A stretch of 43,364 bases of DNA from Burkholderia sp. WSM2232 (GCF_000472545.1 NZ_AWZV01000041.1:1-43364), one strand, 5' to 3'. Positions 1-8,732 are shown, counted from the first letter of the stretch. Translations and numbers: made by a program. Notes: generated by a model not told the origin, from the letters alone.

Positions 1-279
1 GGATGGCAATACCAGATGTCCGCCTACCGGAGGATGCTCGATCAACGTGGCCTGACCCAGAGTATGTCGCGCAAGGCAAACTGCCACGACAACGCAGCGA
101 TAGAAAGCTTCTTTGGCACCCTTAAGTCGGAGTTCTTCCGCCTGAACAGGTTCGAAAGCATCGATGCACTGAAGGCCGGCATCAAACAGTACATCCACTA
201 CTACAACCACAAGCGCATCAAGCTGAAATTGAAAGGGCTGAGTCCCGTGATGTACAGAACTCAGCCCTCAACAGCCTAG
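1..279 (+). CDS. IS3-family transposase (OrfB), C-terminal fragment
   Basis: The frame is open from base 1, and the five codons before the first ATG (GWQYQ) already fit an integrase core, so the gene enters from outside the window. Visible features are the QSMSRKANCHDNAAIESFF block, holding the last acidic residue of the DDE triad (the E of IES), and the KLKGLSPVMYR tail typical of IS150 OrfB. OrfB catalyses strand cutting and joining during transposition, normally as an OrfA-OrfB frameshift fusion. The visible part is undamaged; whether the whole gene is functional is unknown. Confidence 0.88.
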   Translation, partial: GWQYQMSAYRRMLDQRGLTQSMSRKANCHDNAAIESFFGTLKSEFFRLNRFESIDALKAGIKQYIHYYNHKRIKLKLKGLSPVMYRTQPSTA

Positions 280-314
280 CCGACCAAACTGTCCAACTTT
301 ACGGGGTCAGTTCA
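1..314 (+). mobile_element. Right end of an IS3-family (IS150-group) insertion sequence, cut by the window start
   Basis: The stretch carries the last part of an IS3-family transposase followed by a terminal inverted repeat at about 290-314. Read on the minus strand this repeat begins TGAACTGACCCCGTAAAG and continues to TTGGACAG, close to the remembered IS150 end. The left part of the element lies outside the window, so neither the target duplication nor intactness can be judged. The element ends about 50 bases beyond the nagZ stop and does not interrupt that gene. Confidence 0.85.
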
Positions 315-365
315 TTACGAGACGCCGTTTTTTCTGGCCGCTGTTCGGTGTGCGCTGTTCGCCGC

Positions 366-1394
366 TCAGGCGAACACGCTGCGCAGCAACGCCTGCGCTT
401 GCAGATACTGCGGCTGCGCGACCAGCTTGCTCCACCTGAGCGCCTTGCCGCGCGGCCGCATGCGCTTGATCCGCTGCTGCGATTCCCGGGACGGCGTAAA
501 GCGCAATTCGTCCAGCACCCGTTCCGCCTGTTCAGGCTGATTGCAGATCAGCACCATGTCGCAGCCGGCTTGCAGTGCCGCCGTCGCGCCTTCGGTGAGG
601 GTGCCGCCCTGGCGCGCGGCCTCCATCGACAGATCGTCGCTGAAGATCGCGCCTTCGAAGCGCAGCTTGCCGCGTAAGATTTCCTGCAGCCACACGCGCG
701 AGAAACCCGCCGGCTTCGAATCGACTTGCGGATAGACCACATGCGCCGGGATCACCGAGCCGAGCGACAGGCTGAGCCAGTCATACGGCGCGACGTCGTC
801 GCGCAGAATCTCATCGAGCGTGCGCTCGTCGACGGGCATCGCAACGTGCGAATCGGCGTGCGCGAAACCGTGCCCCGGAAAATGCTTGCCGCAGTTACTC
901 ATGCCCGCTAGCGCAAGACCGTGGTTGAGGCTTTTCGCGAGCAGCGTCACCACGCGCGGATCGCTATGAAACGCGCGATCGCCGATCACTTGCGACTGAC
1001 CATAGTTCAGATCGAGCACCGGGGTGAAGCTCATGTCGATCCCGCATGCGCGCAGTTCGGAGGCGAGGATGTAGCCGACCGCCGTCGCAACCTTGGTGGC
1101 ATGCAGCACGTCGCTGTCCCACAACGCGCCGAGCTTGCCCATCGCCGGAAGCACCGTGAAGCCGTCAGTCCGGAAGCGCTGCACACGGCCACCTTCGTGA
1201 TCCACGGCGATCAGCAGATCCTCGCGAATCGCACGGATTGAATCGGTCAGCGCGATGAGTTGCGCGCGGCTCTCGTAGTGGCGCGCGAATAGAATCACGC
1301 CGCCGGTCATGGGATGGGCAAGGCGGCGCCTGTCGTCGTCGTTCAGCGTTTTGCCGACCACGTCGAGCATCACCGGTCCGGGAATGGTTTTCAT
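366..1394 (-). CDS. nagZ: Beta-N-acetylhexosaminidase NagZ (cell-wall recycling)
   Basis: 342 aa glycoside hydrolase family 3 enzyme, cytoplasmic. It removes N-acetylglucosamine from GlcNAc-anhydromuropeptides during peptidoglycan recycling; in many bacteria its product signals AmpR-controlled beta-lactamase. Visible motifs are VDHEGGRVQRF (residues 64-74), KHFPGHG (170-176) with the DSH dyad (181-183), and FSDDLSM (251-257) holding the nucleophilic aspartate. Length is normal for a single-domain NagZ. It is the last gene of the long minus-strand block, 65 bases after acpS, and its stop is next to the IS end. No amidase or anhydroMurNAc kinase gene is adjacent. Confidence 0.95.
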   Translation of the reverse strand: MKTIPGPVMLDVVGKTLNDDDRRRLAHPMTGGVILFARHYESRAQLIALTDSIRAIREDLLIAVDHEGGRVQRFRTDGFTVLPAMGKLGALWDSDVLHATKVATAVGYILASELRACGIDMSFTPVLDLNYGQSQVIGDRAFHSDPRVVTLLAKSLNHGLALAGMSNCGKHFPGHGFAHADSHVAMPVDERTLDEILRDDVAPYDWLSLSLGSVIPAHVVYPQVDSKPAGFSRVWLQEILRGKLRFEGAIFSDDLSMEAARQGGTLTEGATAALQAGCDMVLICNQPEQAERVLDELRFTPSRESQQRIKRMRPRGKALRWSKLVAQPQYLQAQALLRSVFA

Positions 1395-1459
1395 CGAATT
1401 CCGCTTTGAAGAATGCGTGGAGCAAGGAAAGACGCGGCCGCGCGGGCCGCGGTTCCGCG

Positions 1460-1915
1460 TCAGTTTTTGTCGACAGGATGAGTGGCGCGAGCCGGGCTCG
1501 TGGCCTCAGGATTCTCAGTCTGCGCGCTCTCAGCGATCACGAACGACACCGCATAGTCGCGCTCGTCGCTGATCGTGACGCGCGCCGTGATGCCGCGCGC
1601 CGCAAGCCATTCGGCGAGCTCACCCGAGGCGACCACCATCGGCTCGCCGCTCGGCTTGTTCAGCGTTTGCAGCGCGCGCCATGTCATCGGCCAGTGCATG
1701 CCGAGGCCGATTGCCTTCGAGAACGCTTCTTTCGCCGAAAAGCGCGTGGCGAGGAAGGCAAGGCCGCGCGCCGCCGAACGCGCGTGGCGCGCGTGATAGA
1801 CGCGCAGCTCGTCGGGCCCGAGCACCTTCTCGGCAAAGCGCCCGTTGGTGCGCTGCATGACCGCCGCGACGCGGCTCACCTGCACGATGTCCGTACCGAT
1901 ACCGTAGATGGTCAT
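1460..1915 (-). CDS. acpS: Holo-[acyl-carrier-protein] synthase AcpS
   Basis: 151 aa. It transfers the 4'-phosphopantetheine arm of CoA to the serine of apo-ACP; the target AcpP is encoded at 15263-15502 in the same block. The N-terminal IYGIGTDIVQ motif carries the metal ligand D9, and FSAKEAFSKAIG (59-70) carries the second ligand E63. The last 25 or so residues are a loose tail not typical of the family. I start at the ATG at 1915 because family members begin M(x)IYGIGTD. An in-frame ATG at 1942 overlaps the pdxJ stop (TGATG) and would add nine residues by coupled translation; that start cannot be excluded. Confidence 0.93.
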   Translation of the reverse strand: MTIYGIGTDIVQVSRVAAVMQRTNGRFAEKVLGPDELRVYHARHARSAARGLAFLATRFSAKEAFSKAIGLGMHWPMTWRALQTLNKPSGEPMVVASGELAEWLAARGITARVTISDERDYAVSFVIAESAQTENPEATSPARATHPVDKN

Positions 1916-1941
1916 AGGCGTGGCGGGTCCGTGCGAAGGCA

Positions 1942-2706
1942 TCAGGCCCGTGCGCCGAGACGCGCGGCGACCATAATCGCCTTCATCTCGCGCACCGCGT
2001 TGTCCCAGCCGGCGAAGAGCGCATGCGCGACGATCGCATGACCGATGTTCAGCTCGACAATGCCGTCGATCGCCGCGATCTGCTGGACGTTCGTGTAATG
2101 CAGACCGTGGCCGGCATTCACCTTGATGCCGAGCGTCGCGCCGAACTCGGCCGCGCGGACCACACGCTCGTACTCGCGCTGCTGTTGCGCGGGATCGTGC
2201 GCCTCGGCGTAGCGCCCGGTGTGCAACTCGACGACCGGCGCGCCGGCTTCGTACGCGGCGCGAATCTGCGTCTCCTCGGGGTCGATGAAGAGCGACACGC
2301 GCGACTTCGCGTCCGCAAGCTGGCGGCACGCGGCGCGCACCGCCTCGAACTGGCCGGCCACGTCCAGACCGCCTTCGGTCGTCAGTTCCTGACGCTTCTC
2401 GGGCACGAGGCAAACGTCGTGCGGCTGCACCTCGCACGCGATGTCGAGCATTTCCTGCGTGACCGCGCATTCCAGATTCATTCGCGTTTTCAGAAGCGGA
2501 CGCAGCGTGCGCACGTCGGCGTCCACGATATGCCGGCGGTCTTCGCGCAGATGCAGCGTGATGGCGTCGGCGCCCGCCTCTTCCGCCATCAGCGCGGCGC
2601 GGATCGGGTCGGGATAAGACGTGCCGCGCGCGTTGCGCAGCGTGGCGACGTGGTCGATATTCACGCCGAGATCGATCACGGTCGGCGACGTTAGAAAGAA
2701 GCTCAT
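1942..2706 (-). CDS. pdxJ: Pyridoxine 5'-phosphate synthase PdxJ
   Basis: 254 aa TIM barrel that condenses 1-deoxy-D-xylulose 5-phosphate with 3-amino-2-oxopropyl phosphate to make pyridoxine 5'-phosphate, the last ring-forming step of the DXP-dependent vitamin B6 route. Visible motifs are VNIDHVATLRNARG (near residues 15-28), HLREDRRHI (52-60) and a C-terminal VNAGHGLHYTN segment. The ATG at 2706 overlaps the recO stop by four bases (ATGA), which fixes the start and implies translational coupling. The recO-pdxJ-acpS order is the same as in many proteobacteria. Confidence 0.96.
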   Translation of the reverse strand: MSFFLTSPTVIDLGVNIDHVATLRNARGTSYPDPIRAALMAEEAGADAITLHLREDRRHIVDADVRTLRPLLKTRMNLECAVTQEMLDIACEVQPHDVCLVPEKRQELTTEGGLDVAGQFEAVRAACRQLADAKSRVSLFIDPEETQIRAAYEAGAPVVELHTGRYAEAHDPAQQQREYERVVRAAEFGATLGIKVNAGHGLHYTNVQQIAAIDGIVELNIGHAIVAHALFAGWDNAVREMKAIMVAARLGARA

Positions 2707-3623
2707 AAGTTCTGCAAGTCGATCAGGATCTGGCGCGTCGCGAGCGGCGTGCCGCCAAGGTAGGTGTTGAGCAGAAAGCGCATCAGCGTTTTGCTTTGCG
2801 CCACGGTCTGCGCTCGATGGTAATCGTCCTTTTCCATATCGAGCAAGGTTTGCCCAGCGACCACCGGCCATTGCGCCGGCAAGTCGTCGGATGCTTCGCG
2901 CACGCCGCGCTCGGGGTCAAACACGTAGCGGCTACCCGCTTCAACCGCCTTGCGCGTAACCGTGCGATCGAGCGACATCGCATAACCTGTCTCGCGCAGG
3001 AGCACCCGCTCGAACGAGCGCAGCACCTGGACCGGCGGCTCGTCGTGCGCGAGGCGCGTCATCGTGACCACGTAATGATGGAACAGTTGCGGGTGCGGAT
3101 CTTCGCGCGCGCAGAACTTCACGAGCAGTTCGTTCACGTAGAAGCCGCACAGCAGCGCGTCGCCCGTCAGCGGCAACATGCCGCCGACCCATTCCGCGCC
3201 GGTGAGCGTACGCACCTCCGACTTGCCCGACCACGACAGCGCGAGCGGCTGGAACGTCTGCAACACGCCGCGCAGCGCGGAGTGCGGACGCTTCGCGCCC
3301 TTAGCGACCAGCGCGAGACGGCCGTGATCGCGCGACAGCACGTCGATGATCAGGCTCGTCTCGCGATACGGATAGCTGTGCAGAACGAACGCGGGCTGCT
3401 CCGCGATCCGGTATTCGGACGGCGAGCCAGAACCGCGCGACGACTTGCGGGCCGGCGTCTTGCGCGGCTCGTCCCCGGCAGTGGTGTCCGGGGCGCTGCG
3501 AGCGGAGGTTTTGCGGCTACCGCGAGCGGCCCTGGCGGAGCGCTCGCGCGACGGCTCGGCCGGCTCGGAATCGTCCGGGTCGGTGTCGGAATTCAGCGTG
3601 ACCCACGCGTCATTCGTACCCAT
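2703..3623 (-). CDS. recO: DNA repair protein RecO
   Basis: 306 aa. RecO acts with RecR to load RecA on SSB-coated DNA in gap repair and anneals complementary strands. The family fold starts around residue 75 (YRIAEQPAFVLHSYPYRETSLIIDVLSR, quoted in two parts: YRIAEQPAFVLHSYPYR then ETSLIIDVLSR), an OB-fold N-domain, followed by the alpha-helical C-domain. The first 70 or so residues are a Ser/Arg/Pro/Asp-rich, probably disordered extension absent from E. coli RecO. The ATG at 3623 is chosen; a GTG two codons upstream (3629) is also possible. The start overlaps the era end by 14 bases. Confidence 0.93.
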   Translation of the reverse strand: MGTNDAWVTLNSDTDPDDSEPAEPSRERSARAARGSRKTSARSAPDTTAGDEPRKTPARKSSRGSGSPSEYRIAEQPAFVLHSYPYRETSLIIDVLSRDHGRLALVAKGAKRPHSALRGVLQTFQPLALSWSGKSEVRTLTGAEWVGGMLPLTGDALLCGFYVNELLVKFCAREDPHPQLFHHYVVTMTRLAHDEPPVQVLRSFERVLLRETGYAMSLDRTVTRKAVEAGSRYVFDPERGVREASDDLPAQWPVVAGQTLLDMEKDDYHRAQTVAQSKTLMRFLLNTYLGGTPLATRQILIDLQNL

Positions 3624-4509
3624 ACGCACGAAGTCCCGCTTCGTTGTCGGCCCAGCCGCTCTTCACCTTGATGAAAGTTTCGAGATACACAGGGCCGTCG
3701 AACAGCTTTTCCATGTCGAGGCGCGCCTCGCTGCTGATCTGCTTCAGCTTGGCGCCCTTCTGCCCGATGATCATGGCTTTGTGCGTATCGCGTTCGACAA
3801 GGATGGTCGCGAAGATACGACGCAGCCGCCCTTCGGTCTCGAACTTGTCAATCAGCACGGTGCTGGTGTACGGCAATTCGTCACCGGTCCAGCGGAACAC
3901 TTTTTCACGCAGAATTTCGGCGGCGAGAAAGCGTTCGCTGCGATCGGTGAGATCGTCTTCGCCGTAAATCGGCGCGCCTTCGGGCAGATACGGCTTCACG
4001 GTCGCCATCAGACGCTTGATGTCGTCCGGGTTCTTGGCCGACAGCGGCACGATCTCGTTAAACGGGCGCAGCGCGCTCATCTGCTGCATGAACGGATACA
4101 GCGAGTCTTTGTCCGAGACGCGATCGAGCTTGTTCGCGATGAGCAGTGTGGGCACCGACGGCGGTATCAGGTCGAGCACCTTCTGATCGTCCGCACCGAA
4201 ACGGCCGGCTTCGATCACGAACAGGATGGCATCCACGGCGGTAAGCGTGGACGTCACCGCGCGGTTCAACGAACGGTTCAGTGCGCTGCTGTGCTTGGTC
4301 TGGAAGCCGGGCGTGTCGACGAAAATGTACTGCGCGTCTTCCAGCGTGTGAATGCCGGTGATGCGATGGCGCGTGGTCTGCGCCTTGCGCGACGTGATGC
4401 TGACTTTCTGGCCGACCAGCGCGTTCATCAGCGTCGATTTGCCGACGTTCGGACGGCCGACGATTGCGACCATGCCGCAGCGAAAACCAGTGGGAGTGGG
4501 AGCGTTCAT
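3610..4509 (-). CDS. era: GTPase Era (30S ribosome maturation)
   Basis: 299 aa. Era binds the 3' end region of 16S rRNA and helps mature the 30S subunit, linking assembly to growth. The GTPase domain shows G1 GRPNVGKST (18-26), G3 DTPGFQ and G4 NKLD; the C-terminal KH domain shows IIGQKGAKLKQISSEAR. The ATG at 4509 gives MNAPTPTGFRCGMVAIVGRP and the family's usual length. An upstream in-frame start at 4563 would add 18 unlikely residues. It follows rnc, as in E. coli, where both products act on rRNA. Confidence 0.97.
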   Translation of the reverse strand: MNAPTPTGFRCGMVAIVGRPNVGKSTLMNALVGQKVSITSRKAQTTRHRITGIHTLEDAQYIFVDTPGFQTKHSSALNRSLNRAVTSTLTAVDAILFVIEAGRFGADDQKVLDLIPPSVPTLLIANKLDRVSDKDSLYPFMQQMSALRPFNEIVPLSAKNPDDIKRLMATVKPYLPEGAPIYGEDDLTDRSERFLAAEILREKVFRWTGDELPYTSTVLIDKFETEGRLRRIFATILVERDTHKAMIIGQKGAKLKQISSEARLDMEKLFDGPVYLETFIKVKSGWADNEAGLRAYGYE

Positions 4510-4563
4510 ATTCGGGCTACGGCAGGGTTCGGACGACGCGCAGTGTGAGCGCGCCGATGGCAA

Positions 4564-5802
4564 TCAATGGCCCGCGTCGGCGACGCGCGTTTGTACCGCG
4601 TCGGCCACGCCGGGTTCGTGTTCGGTGGGCGCGATCGCGCTCGTTGCGCTCGTTGCGCTCGTTGCGGCCGGGCTGGCGTTAGCCGCAGCTTCGCGGGCGC
4701 GGTGCGGTTTATCGGCTGTGCGGGCGGTGGGTTCGGCGATTGTGGGCTCGGCAGACTTCTCGGTTGAGTGTGCCGCCGGCTTGTCTGTCTTGTCGGCTCG
4801 GTCCGCCCGGTCCACTTTCTCGGCCTTCTCTGTCTTGTCCGTGCGCTCTGCCCGCTCAGGCGCGGTGTATTCGACGTGCGCGGCGCGGATCACGGCGAGC
4901 GGCGCAGCCGCAGCGCCTGGCAGTGACAGAACGGTACGCTCGCTCACAGTGTCCGCGCCCTGCGCCACGCGCGTGTCGCTGCGCATCGCGGCGCGCTCGT
5001 TCTTGCGCTCGGAGCTGCTGCGCAGATCCAACGCAGCCTGGACGCCGGTCACGCCCGGCACGACCTCCGCTTCGGCTTTCTTGGCCGCGCGGGCACCCTT
5101 GGACCGCTTCGACCTGGAGACGACGGCCGGCGCGGCGGCCATCACTTCGTCCAGCGCCTTTTTCGCCGCTGCCTGCTCCGCGGCACGGCGGCTGGCACCC
5201 GAGCCCGACACCTTCACTTCCAGCTTAGGAACCGTGCATTCGACTTCGAACTGCTGATTGTGCGCCGCACCATGCGTAGCCACGACGGTGTACGTCGGCA
5301 ACGCAATCTTGTGTCCTTGCAGATATTCCTGCAGAAGCGTCTTGGCGTCCTTGCCGAGCGTGCGCGGGTCGATGTGATCGAGAATCGGCACGTAAAGACG
5401 CTTGATGACAGTTTGCGCAGCCTCAAAGCCGCCGTCGAGGAAAACCGCGCCGAGCACGGCTTCCAGCGTATCTGCGAGGATGGACGGCCGACGAAAGCCG
5501 CCGCTTCGCAGCTCGCCTTCGCCAAGCCGAAGACCTTCGGAAATATTCAGGGCCTGAGCGAGTTCGTAAAGCGACTGCTGCTTGACGAGGTTTGCGCGGA
5601 CGCGCGATAGATCGCCCTCGTCCAGCTTGCCGAAACGTTGGAACAATAGCGCAGCCACCGCGCAATTCAGAACGGAGTCGCCTAAAAATTCGAGCCGTTC
5701 GTTGTGCGTGGAGCTATGACTGCGGTGCGTTAAAGCCTGGCGCAGCAATTCCGCATTGCGAAATTCATAGCGCAGACGGCTTTCCAACGGAGATGAGGGC
5801 AT
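4564..5802 (-). CDS. rnc: Ribonuclease III with a long C-terminal extension
   Basis: 412 aa, against about 226 for E. coli. RNase III cuts double-stranded RNA, chiefly in rRNA precursors. The signature HNERLEFLGD (33-42) and the second metal-binding stretch ADTLEAVLGA (110-119) are intact. A double-stranded-RNA-binding domain spans about 152-221, ending SRRAAEQAAAKKALDEV. From about 222 to 412 the protein is low-complexity: basic KRSKGARAAKKAEAEV, then a run of [RK]-x-[DE] tripeptides (RAERTDKTEKAEKVDRAD), then Ala/Thr/Ser-rich sequence including ATSATSATSA. The extension is probably disordered and charged; its function is unknown. Confidence 0.95.
   Translation of the reverse strand: MPSSPLESRLRYEFRNAELLRQALTHRSHSSTHNERLEFLGDSVLNCAVAALLFQRFGKLDEGDLSRVRANLVKQQSLYELAQALNISEGLRLGEGELRSGGFRRPSILADTLEAVLGAVFLDGGFEAAQTVIKRLYVPILDHIDPRTLGKDAKTLLQEYLQGHKIALPTYTVVATHGAAHNQQFEVECTVPKLEVKVSGSGASRRAAEQAAAKKALDEVMAAAPAVVSRSKRSKGARAAKKAEAEVVPGVTGVQAALDLRSSSERKNERAAMRSDTRVAQGADTVSERTVLSLPGAAAAPLAVIRAAHVEYTAPERAERTDKTEKAEKVDRADRADKTDKPAAHSTEKSAEPTIAEPTARTADKPHRAREAAANASPAATSATSATSAIAPTEHEPGVADAVQTRVADAGH
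4637..4663. repeat. Three tandem 9-bp units inside rnc
   Basis: The unit GCGCTCGTT occurs three times head to tail at 4637, 4646 and 4655. On the coding strand it encodes (ATS)3 in the low-complexity tail of RNase III. Because the unit is a multiple of three, copy-number change would alter tail length without a frameshift. Confidence 0.9.
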
Positions 5803-5822
5803 GGGCAGAGTATAACGCGGGC

Positions 5823-5921
5823 GCCGTACCGGGCGAAAACGCGGTACGGCCAGCGGAAAAAGCGTGGTGAAGCGACGTTACCGAAGTTTCTTAAAGTGGC
5901 GTGATAACTCGCCGCCACTTT
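5823..5921 (-). promoter_or_regulatory. Two hairpins in the rnc leader
   Basis: The 208-base gap between lepB and rnc (5803-6010) holds no gene. It contains two perfect inverted repeats: a 9-bp stem at 5823-5831 with 5842-5850 (GCCGTACCG, 10-base loop), and a 9-bp stem at 5893-5901 with 5913-5921 (AAAGTGGCG, 11-base loop). Neither is followed by a convincing U-tract, so they are not obvious terminators. RNase III autoregulates its own mRNA through leader stems in E. coli; a similar role here is inference. Confidence 0.45.
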
Positions 5922-6010
5922 GAGGACCGTTGAGGCGATCGCACATCCGGTCGCGATCACTCGTTGATAAACGGCCCCGCTTGCGGCGAGTGCAGCAGCT
6001 TACGCGGAGT

Positions 6011-6904
6011 TCACTGGAACGAACCAATGCGCTTGAGATTGCTGAAGTTCATCCAGATAAAAAACGCGCGGCCGACAATATTCTTGTCCGGCGCAAAACC
6101 CCAATAGCGGCTGTCCGCACTGTTGTCGCGGTTGTCGCCCATCATGAAGTAATTGCCCGGCGGAACCTTGCAGATAACGCCGCGTGCGTTGTAGGTGCAG
6201 TTATCGCGATACGGATAGTCTTCGGCGCCCACGATAAACGGCGGCACCGCGGGATTGTTCAGGATCGCGTTCTTGCGGCCCTCCAGATTTTCTTCAAACT
6301 GCTTCGCGTAGCCGAGGCGTTCCTCGTCGAGGTAGTCAGGCAGCGGCGTTTCCGGCACCGGCTTGCCGTTGATCGTCAACTGCTTGTCCTGATACGCGAC
6401 GATGTCGCCCGGCAAACCGATCACGCGCTTGATGTAATCGACCGACTCGTCTTTCGGGTAGCGGAACACCACCACGTCGCCGCGCTGAAGCGGACGGCCC
6501 TCGGTGATCTTCGTGTTGATGATCGGCAGACGAATGCCGTAATCGAACTTGTTGACGAGAATGAAGTCGCCCACCAGCAGCGTGGGCACCATAGAGCCCG
6601 ACGGAATCTTGAACGGCTCAACGACAAACGAGCGCACCACGAAAACCACCAGAATCACCGGGAAAAAGCTCGCCGAGTATTCCAGCCACCACGGTTGGCG
6701 CAGCTTGTCGTCACGCAGACGCGCGCGCGTTTGCGCGGCGTTCTCGTCGGCGAAACGCTCGCCCACGCGTTCCTGCTGCCGGTCGAACTCGTCGACCGCG
6801 GCTTGCGCCGCGCGCCGTCGTTGCGGCATGAAAACCAGTTTGTCTGCGACCCATGCGACGCCCGTTAAAATAACGAGCACAAAAAGAATCAGCGCAAAAT
6901 TCAT
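6011..6904 (-). CDS. lepB: Signal peptidase I LepB
   Basis: 297 aa inner-membrane serine protease that removes signal peptides from exported proteins. Two membrane segments are visible (about 3-20 and 77-95), separated by a charged cytoplasmic loop. The catalytic Ser-Lys dyad is S104 in IPSGSMVPT and K159 in YIKRVIGLPGD. The C-terminal GDNRDNSADSRYWGF box is also present. The ATG lies 18 bases after the lepA stop, so the two are very likely co-transcribed. RseB and MucD, encoded upstream in the same block, both have cleavable signals and are plausible substrates. Confidence 0.97.
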   Translation of the reverse strand: MNFALILFVLVILTGVAWVADKLVFMPQRRRAAQAAVDEFDRQQERVGERFADENAAQTRARLRDDKLRQPWWLEYSASFFPVILVVFVVRSFVVEPFKIPSGSMVPTLLVGDFILVNKFDYGIRLPIINTKITEGRPLQRGDVVVFRYPKDESVDYIKRVIGLPGDIVAYQDKQLTINGKPVPETPLPDYLDEERLGYAKQFEENLEGRKNAILNNPAVPPFIVGAEDYPYRDNCTYNARGVICKVPPGNYFMMGDNRDNSADSRYWGFAPDKNIVGRAFFIWMNFSNLKRIGSFQ

Positions 6905-6922
6905 AGGGTTCCGTTGTTCGTC

Positions 6923-8716
6923 TTATTTGTCTTCGACACGCAGGATGGCGAGGAAAGCCTCTTGCGGAATCTCGACGGACCCCACCTGCTTCATTCGCTT
7001 CTTGCCTGCCTTCTGCTTTTCCAGCAGCTTCTTTTTACGTGTTATGTCGCCGCCGTAGCATTTTGCCAGCACGTTCTTACGCAACGCTTTAATGTTCTCG
7101 CGCGCGATGATGTTCGAGCCGATGGTGGCCTGCACCGCAACGTCGTACATTTGACGCGGAATCAGTTCGCGCATTTTTGCCGCCACTTCGCGGCCGCGGT
7201 ACTGGCTTTGCGAACGGTGCACGATGACCGAGAGTGCGTCGACCTTATCGCCGTTGATCAGCATGTCGACCTTCACCACGTCCGACGCGCGATATTCCTT
7301 GAACTCGTAGTCCATCGACGCATAGCCGCGCGAAATGGACTTCAGGCGGTCGAAGAAGTCGAGCACGACTTCGCCCATGGGAATTTCATAGGTGAGCTGC
7401 ACCTGGCGGCCGTGGTACTGCATGTTGATCTGCGTGCCGCGCTTTTGCGTGCACAGCGTGATCACCGGGCCGACATAGTCTTGCGGCATGTACAGATTGA
7501 CCGTGACAATCGGTTCGCGCACCTCTTCGATCTTCGACGGCTCAGGCATCTTGGCCGGGTTCTCGACCATCAGCGTGGTGCCGTCGCGCTGCACGACTTC
7601 GTACACCACGGTGGGCGCCGTCGTGATCAGGTCCATGTCGAACTCGCGTTCGAGACGTTCCTGCACGATTTCCATGTGCAACAGGCCGAGGAAGCCACAG
7701 CGGAAACCGAAGCCCAGCGCTTGAGAAACTTCCGGCTCGTATTGCAACGATGCGTCGTTCAGTTTCAGTTTTTCGAGCGAATCGCGCAGCGCGTCGTACT
7801 GGTTGGCTTCGACCGGATAGAGGCCGGCGAACACCTGCGGCTTCACTTCCTTGAAGCCCGGCAGCGGCTCTTCCGCCGGACGGTTCACGAGCGTCACCGT
7901 ATCGCCCACTTTCGCTGCGGCCAATTCCTTGATGCCCGCGATAATGAAGCCCACCTGCCCGGCCGACAATGCTTCCAGATTCTTCGACTTCGGCGTGAAT
8001 ACGCCAACGTGTTCGACCGGATACTGCGCGCCGGTCGCCATCAGGCGGATCTTGTCTTTCGGTCGCAGCGTACCGTTGACGATGCGAACCAGCATGACCA
8101 CGCCGACGTAGTTGTCGAACCACGAGTCGATGATCAGCGCTTGCAGCGGCGCGTCGGGATCGCCCTTCGGCGGCGGTACTTTCGCGATCAGCGCCTCGAG
8201 CACGTCTTCGACACCCAGACCCGTCTTTGCGCTGCAATGCGTGGCGTCGGTCGCGTCAATGCCGATTACGTCTTCGATTTCTGCAATTGCGTTTTCCGGG
8301 TTCGCGGCCGGCAGGTCGATCTTGTTGAGCACCGGAACAACGTCGACGCCGAGCTCGATTGCCGTGTAGCAGTTGGCCACCGTCTGCGCCTCCACGCCCT
8401 GGCTCGCGTCGACAACCAGCAGCGCGCCTTCGCACGCGGACAGCGAGCGGCTGACTTCGTACGAGAAGTCGACGTGGCCCGGCGTGTCGATCATGTTGAG
8501 GTTGTAGACCTTGCCGTCGCGCGCGCGATAGGTCAGCGCCGCGGTTTGCGCCTTGATGGTGATGCCGCGCTCGCGTTCGAGGTCCATCGAGTCGAGCACC
8601 TGGGCTTCCATCTCGCGGTCAGACAGACCGCCGCAAAGCTGAATGATGCGATCGGCGAGCGTCGACTTGCCATGGTCGATGTGCGCAATGATCGAGAAAT
8701 TACGAATATGATCCAT
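6923..8716 (-). CDS. lepA: Elongation factor 4 (LepA)
   Basis: 597 aa ribosome-bound GTPase involved in translation under stress and in 30S biogenesis. The GTPase motifs are AHIDHGKST (11-19), DTPGHVDF (77-84) and NKIDL (131-135). The EF-G-like domains follow, and the LepA-specific C-terminal domain ends RKKKLLEKQKAGKKRMKQVG plus a short tail. Length is standard. The ATG at 8716 lies only 16 bases downstream of a terminator-like hairpin (8733-8769), so expression probably depends on read-through or on a promoter at about 8793. Confidence 0.98.
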   Translation of the reverse strand: MDHIRNFSIIAHIDHGKSTLADRIIQLCGGLSDREMEAQVLDSMDLERERGITIKAQTAALTYRARDGKVYNLNMIDTPGHVDFSYEVSRSLSACEGALLVVDASQGVEAQTVANCYTAIELGVDVVPVLNKIDLPAANPENAIAEIEDVIGIDATDATHCSAKTGLGVEDVLEALIAKVPPPKGDPDAPLQALIIDSWFDNYVGVVMLVRIVNGTLRPKDKIRLMATGAQYPVEHVGVFTPKSKNLEALSAGQVGFIIAGIKELAAAKVGDTVTLVNRPAEEPLPGFKEVKPQVFAGLYPVEANQYDALRDSLEKLKLNDASLQYEPEVSQALGFGFRCGFLGLLHMEIVQERLEREFDMDLITTAPTVVYEVVQRDGTTLMVENPAKMPEPSKIEEVREPIVTVNLYMPQDYVGPVITLCTQKRGTQINMQYHGRQVQLTYEIPMGEVVLDFFDRLKSISRGYASMDYEFKEYRASDVVKVDMLINGDKVDALSVIVHRSQSQYRGREVAAKMRELIPRQMYDVAVQATIGSNIIARENIKALRKNVLAKCYGGDITRKKKLLEKQKAGKKRMKQVGSVEIPQEAFLAILRVEDK

Positions 8717-8732
8717 TCAGTGCCGATCAAGC

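Noticed and set aside
357..375. Inverted repeat GTTCGCC/GGCGAAC at the nagZ stop, considered as a terminator
   Set aside because: It overlaps the stop codon and is not followed by a U-run on the minus strand.
1460..2470. 336-residue form of AcpS
   Set aside because: The extra sequence is the out-of-frame shadow of pdxJ and is Arg-rich without conservation.
5730..5960. 76-residue frame between lepB and rnc, as a possible gene
   Set aside because: It overlaps the start of rnc, has no recognisable domain and lacks a ribosome-binding site.
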